From Flavobacteriaceae bacterium (GTDB lineage: Bacteria > Bacteroidota > Bacteroidia > Flavobacteriales > Flavobacteriaceae), in contig JAESUF010000364.1 of NCBI GenBank assembly GCA_016763215.1, positions 1 through 8,789 of the forward strand: a DNA stretch of 8,789 nucleotides, in the 5' to 3' direction. This document shows positions 7,689-8,789 of the stretch, one piece after another; the first letter of the stretch is position 1; each line of letters starts with the position of its first letter. Below the pieces are notes generated by a model. The model searched no databases. It was not told the origin of the DNA and saw nothing but the letters and a program-made list of their open reading frames with translations. A program made the position numbers and the translations under genes.

Positions 7689-8348
7689 CTATTTAGGTTT
7701 TGTTCTTACTAAATATTGGACCGTTAAGAACTCTTCGAAAACCCCAAAAGTAACAGCATTTAAAATTTTTGAAGGCGACAGTTTTTTATACGTTTTTAAA
7801 GAACTAACCATTTGATCTATTTTAAACCCATTGTTAACCACAAGTTCTTTTATGTTCTTCTTACAATAAAAACGTAAGTGCGTATAGTCAAAAATTCCTG
7901 AGGCTTCATAAGAAAAGTCTCCTTTTAAAAACACTTTATAAAGAGCTCTTTTATGTCTAAAATTAGGAATACTAATCAACAACTCTCCTTTCTCTTTTAA
8001 AAGGGGTTTAAGCTTTTTTAACACATCATCAGGGTTTACTAGATGTTCTAAGACATCTGCAAGTATTATATAATCGAAATAAGTGTTGTATTCTTTTAAA
8101 TCAAAATTTTCAACATCTTCATAAATAAACCTATCAATATTTTTGAAAAGACACGTTCCTTTATTTGACGGGATATCTAACCCTATAACTTCTTTAGCAA
8201 TTTTTTCATTCTTTAAAAAAGATAAAGTAGCTCCATGACCAGCACCTATCTCCAATACAACTAATTCTTTTGAAGATACTGGTAAAAGACTTAAAACGTC
8301 TAATCTTACATTATTATAATACGAATCTTCTTTATTGTTGTAATTCAT
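7689..8348 (-). CDS. Class I SAM-dependent methyltransferase
   Basis: This is an intact 219-residue Rossmann-type methyltransferase (Methyltransf_11/23-like). The SAM-binding motif I is VLEIGAGHG at 31-39, and the acidic residue ending strand 2 is D58 in GLD. D78-V79-E80 is the usual adenine-contact position. Strand 4 reads LADVLEHL at 96-103, followed by a helix and GELLISIPN at 121-129. A downstream segment, FDYTHLRFY at 153-161, is often seen in methyltransferases of polysaccharide loci and probably belongs to the substrate side. It would transfer a methyl group from SAM to a sugar hydroxyl or a nucleotide-sugar intermediate in the cytoplasm; the substrate cannot be named. ATG 8348 is 6 bases after the glf stop and the gene ends 9 bases before the DUF4422 start, so it is co-transcribed with them. 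No lesion is visible. Confidence 0.9.
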   Translation of the reverse strand: MNYNNKEDSYYNNVRLDVLSLLPVSSKELVVLEIGAGHGATLSFLKNEKIAKEVIGLDIPSNKGTCLFKNIDRFIYEDVENFDLKEYNTYFDYIILADVLEHLVNPDDVLKKLKPLLKEKGELLISIPNFRHKRALYKVFLKGDFSYEASGIFDYTHLRFYCKKNIKELVVNNGFKIDQMVSSLKTYKKLSPSKILNAVTFGVFEEFLTVQYLVRTKPK

Positions 8349-8354
8349 TTTATA

Positions 8355-8789
8355 TTATTCTTTCTCTACTTTTTTAACTTTAGATAACGCAGAAGCAATT
8401 ACCTGGTGCATATCATAATACTTGTACTCAGCCAATCTACCTCCAAAAATAACATTTTCAGTATTTTCGGCTAACTTCTTATATTTTAAATATGTACTTG
8501 AGTTCTTATCATCGTTCACTGGATAATAAGGTTCATCACCTTCCTGCCATTCTTTAGGGTATTCTTTAGTGACTACAGTTTTATCTTGCTTTCCAAATTC
8601 AAAATGTTTGTGTTCTAATATTCTAGTATAAGGAACTTCTGCTTCTGTATAATTTACAACTGCATTTCCTTGATAATTGGGAATGTCTAATGTTTTATGC
8701 TCAAATTCTAAGCTTCTATAGTCAAGTTTTCCATATTCAAAATCAAAATATTCATCAATCTTCCCTGTAAATACAACCTTATGAGCTAA
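8355..8789 (-). CDS. glf: UDP-galactopyranose mutase, C-terminal 144 residues (5' end outside window)
   Basis: The frame is open from the right edge (codon starting at 8789) to TAA 8355-8357. Glf is a flavoenzyme that interconverts UDP-galactopyranose and UDP-galactofuranose, the donor for Galf residues in bacterial glycans. Recognisable family stretches are VVFTGKIDEYFDFEYGKLDY at 5-24, then RSLEFE, GNAVVNYTE, PYTRILEHKHFE, TKEYP, and near the C-terminus the FGGRLAEYKYYDMHQVIASA block that includes the flavin-contacting DMHQV segment. The N-terminal FAD-binding GxGxxG region lies outside the window. The stop is 6 bases before the methyltransferase ATG, and the gene is the first of those seen in transcription order. 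Its presence says the polymer probably contains galactofuranose. Confidence 0.95.
   Translation of the reverse strand, partial: LAHKVVFTGKIDEYFDFEYGKLDYRSLEFEHKTLDIPNYQGNAVVNYTEAEVPYTRILEHKHFEFGKQDKTVVTKEYPKEWQEGDEPYYPVNDDKNSSTYLKYKKLAENTENVIFGGRLAEYKYYDMHQVIASALSKVKKVEKE

Noticed and set aside
1..8789. CRISPR array, tRNA/rRNA, insertion sequence, attachment site, promoter or terminator
   Set aside because: No regularly spaced repeats, tRNA-like cloverleaf, transposase motifs, inverted-repeat ends or stem-loop followed by a T run outside coding DNA were found; coding sequence fills the window.

Overview
The window is one continuous minus-strand stretch of a surface-polysaccharide (O-antigen or capsule) operon. 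It comes from an AT-rich bacterium, most likely a member of the Bacteroidota, probably Flavobacteriaceae. The case for that origin is the A/T-rich codon choice, the lack of GGAGG-type ribosome binding sites ahead of the genes, the gene types present (DUF1972 glycosyltransferase, DUF4422 glycosyltransferase, HPVYLSLY-type O-antigen ligase), and the very tight packing. This lineage call is inference from style, not from a marker gene. No promoter, terminator, RNA gene, mobile element or CRISPR array was seen, and no gene-free stretch longer than about 10 bases exists once the broken genes are restored.

In transcription order (right to left) the genes are: the C-terminal part of UDP-galactopyranose mutase (glf, cut by the right edge); a class I SAM methyltransferase; a DUF4422 glycosyltransferase with a frameshift at its start; a family 2 glycosyltransferase; a family 4 glycosyltransferase; a Wzy-type polymerase broken at an A10 tract; a second O-antigen ligase/polymerase family protein with an in-frame TGA; a DUF1972 GT4 glycosyltransferase fused in frame to a GT2 glycosyltransferase, with a frameshift at a T6 tract; and the N-terminal two thirds of a WecA/MraY-like undecaprenyl-phosphate sugar-1-phosphate transferase, cut by the left edge. 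Junctions range from a 35-base overlap to a 9-base gap, so all are probably one transcript.

Together they fit Wzx/Wzy-type glycan assembly. The WecA-like enzyme would load the first sugar phosphate on undecaprenyl phosphate. The four or five glycosyltransferase domains would add sugars, probably including galactofuranose made by Glf. The methyltransferase would modify a residue. The two polytopic proteins would polymerise and/or ligate the product. The flippase is not in the window.

The main oddity is that four of the nine genes carry a single lesion: three indels, two of them in longer homopolymers, and one nonsense codon. Each was found by reading the neighbouring frames and each is repaired by one base change. 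Uncorrected sequencing error, gene decay and phase variation all remain possible. I did not find a convincing undescribed system; the GT4-GT2 fusion and the A10 tract are the best leads.
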